This document shows positions 63,184 to 64,000 of a stretch of 64,000 nt of DNA, in pieces (within the stretch, counting starts at the first letter, position 1; every line of letters starts with the position of its first letter). Both the position numbers and the translations under genes were made by a program. A model generated the notes under the pieces. The model was not told the DNA's origin, did not search any database, and saw only the letters and a list, made by a program, of their open reading frames with translations. The DNA is from G963676095 sp963676095 (GTDB lineage Bacteria; Bacteroidota; Bacteroidia; Bacteroidales; Prolixibacteraceae), in the NCBI GenBank assembly GCA_963676095.1, contig OY781040.1, forward strand, positions 5,518,001 through 5,582,000, given 5' to 3'.

Positions 63184-64000
63184 TATGAAACAGTTACATA
63201 AAATATGGCTATCGGTTACAGTTTTTATGCTTGTGATTTCTTGTGCAGATAATGATGCGCTCAAGTATAGTGTCGAAGAGCCGGAAAGCCTTGCTGCGTT
63301 GGAATATCTCAAAGATTATGATGCCTTGAAAACATATGTTGACCGTACGGAAAACCCTGATTTTAAATTGGGAACCGGTATTTCTGCTGATGACTATATT
63401 GATAAAGGCGTTGCATACAGGCTTGTCAACGCTAACTACGATGAGATGACCGCCGGATACGCCATGAAGCATGGCGCAATAGTCGGGGATGACGGAACCC
63501 TTGATCTGACTACGGTAAACACGTTTCTTCAGTATGCTAAGGATGCCGGGATATCGGTTTTTGGCCACACGCTATGTTGGCATGCCAATCAGAACGCGAC
63601 CTACTTAAACAGCCTGATAGCGTCTGATGTAATTCCCGGAACTGCTGAGCCAACATGGGATTTGGTAACCGGTGCCGATTTTGAAACAGATGGAGCTTCC
63701 AATTATCAATACAGCACGAATGCGATCGTCTCATTTACAGAAGAAGGCGGGGGTTCAGATGGTGAAGGAAGAGCATTGAAAATAACGAATGAAGAAGCTC
63801 GTACCAATGATTATGATGTCCAGTTTTTTCTGACGTTTTCTCCGGACATGGAGGAGGGAGAGCAGTATGAACTGAGTATGGATGTTCGCGCGGACGCAAG
63901 TGTTTCTTTCGGGACCCAGGCCCACTCCGTGCCGTATAGCTACCTTTATTGGGATTTTTTTGGCAGCATTTCCGCAACTACGGAATGGACTACTTTTACC
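63184..64000 (+). CDS. Endo-xylanase GH10 with inserted CBM, cut by window end
   Basis: ATG 63184 opens a frame that continues to the window end (272 codons). A lipoprotein signal (VFMLVISC, Cys at residue 19) is followed by the first part of the GH10 barrel (FKLGTGISADDY, NYDEMTAGYAMKHGAIV, AKDAGISVFGHTLCWHANQ). After about residue 155 the barrel is interrupted by a CBM4/9-like module (LVTGADFETDGASNY ... GEGRALKITNEE ... GEQYELSMDVRADA). A CBM inserted in the GH10 barrel is the layout of the large surface xylanases in Bacteroides and Prevotella xylan PULs. The catalytic glutamates lie beyond the window. Confidence 0.9.

Overview
The window looks like a chromosomal segment of a polysaccharide-degrading Bacteroidota, probably of the Marinilabiliales/Bacteroidales type. 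Signs are SusC/SusD pairs, a hybrid two-component regulator, FecR/ECF pairs, 6-bladed beta-propeller lipoproteins, weak Shine-Dalgarno sequences and tandem FtsX-type ABC permeases. The lineage is inferred from gene content; no rRNA, tRNA, CRISPR array or intact insertion sequence was seen.

Left part (about 1.4-21.5 kb, all minus strand): an Afp/PVC-like extracellular contractile injection system (eCIS). In transcription order it encodes an unrecognised helical protein, a DUF4255 cap/terminator, an unrecognised 286-residue protein, one sheath, two tubes, a 53-residue DUF5908-type protein, a LysM tube-cap protein, a VgrG-like spike, a PAAR tip, gp25, a J-like baseplate protein, a short fibre-like protein, a second J-like baseplate protein, a CIS tape-measure-type protein, and last a DUF4157 protein that is the likely cargo. 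Most genes overlap or nearly touch. No AAA+ ATPase (Afp15-like) is present. Two small unknown minus-strand genes lie beyond the cargo gene.

Middle (about 21.5-30.3 kb): a decayed region. One ABC permease is broken by several frameshifts, another has collapsed to its first 13 and last 15 codons, and two more survive only as C-terminal scars around 28 kb. Interspersed are queD-queE (7-deazaguanine synthesis), a 6-bladed beta-propeller lipoprotein with a frameshifted partner, a GH27 alpha-galactosidase, a GNAT protein and an M20 amidohydrolase.

Right part (about 30.4-64 kb, plus strand): glycan utilisation. A sialate O-acetylesterase-like esterase, a GPH sugar symporter, a GH10 xylanase and a cytoplasmic GH43 form a xylan/xylo-oligosaccharide cluster. 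After a GH2 remnant comes a first PUL (ECF sigma, FecR, STN-containing SusC, SusD, then GH29 fucosidase behind a strong terminator). A hybrid two-component sensor/regulator then precedes a second ECF/FecR pair and a core xylan-utilisation array: SusC-SusD-SusC-SusD, a DUF1735/DUF5627-type surface lipoprotein and a GH10 xylanase with an inserted carbohydrate-binding module, cut by the window end. The order after the regulator matches the Bacteroides/Prevotella core xylan (xus) cluster, except for the inserted sigma/anti-sigma pair.
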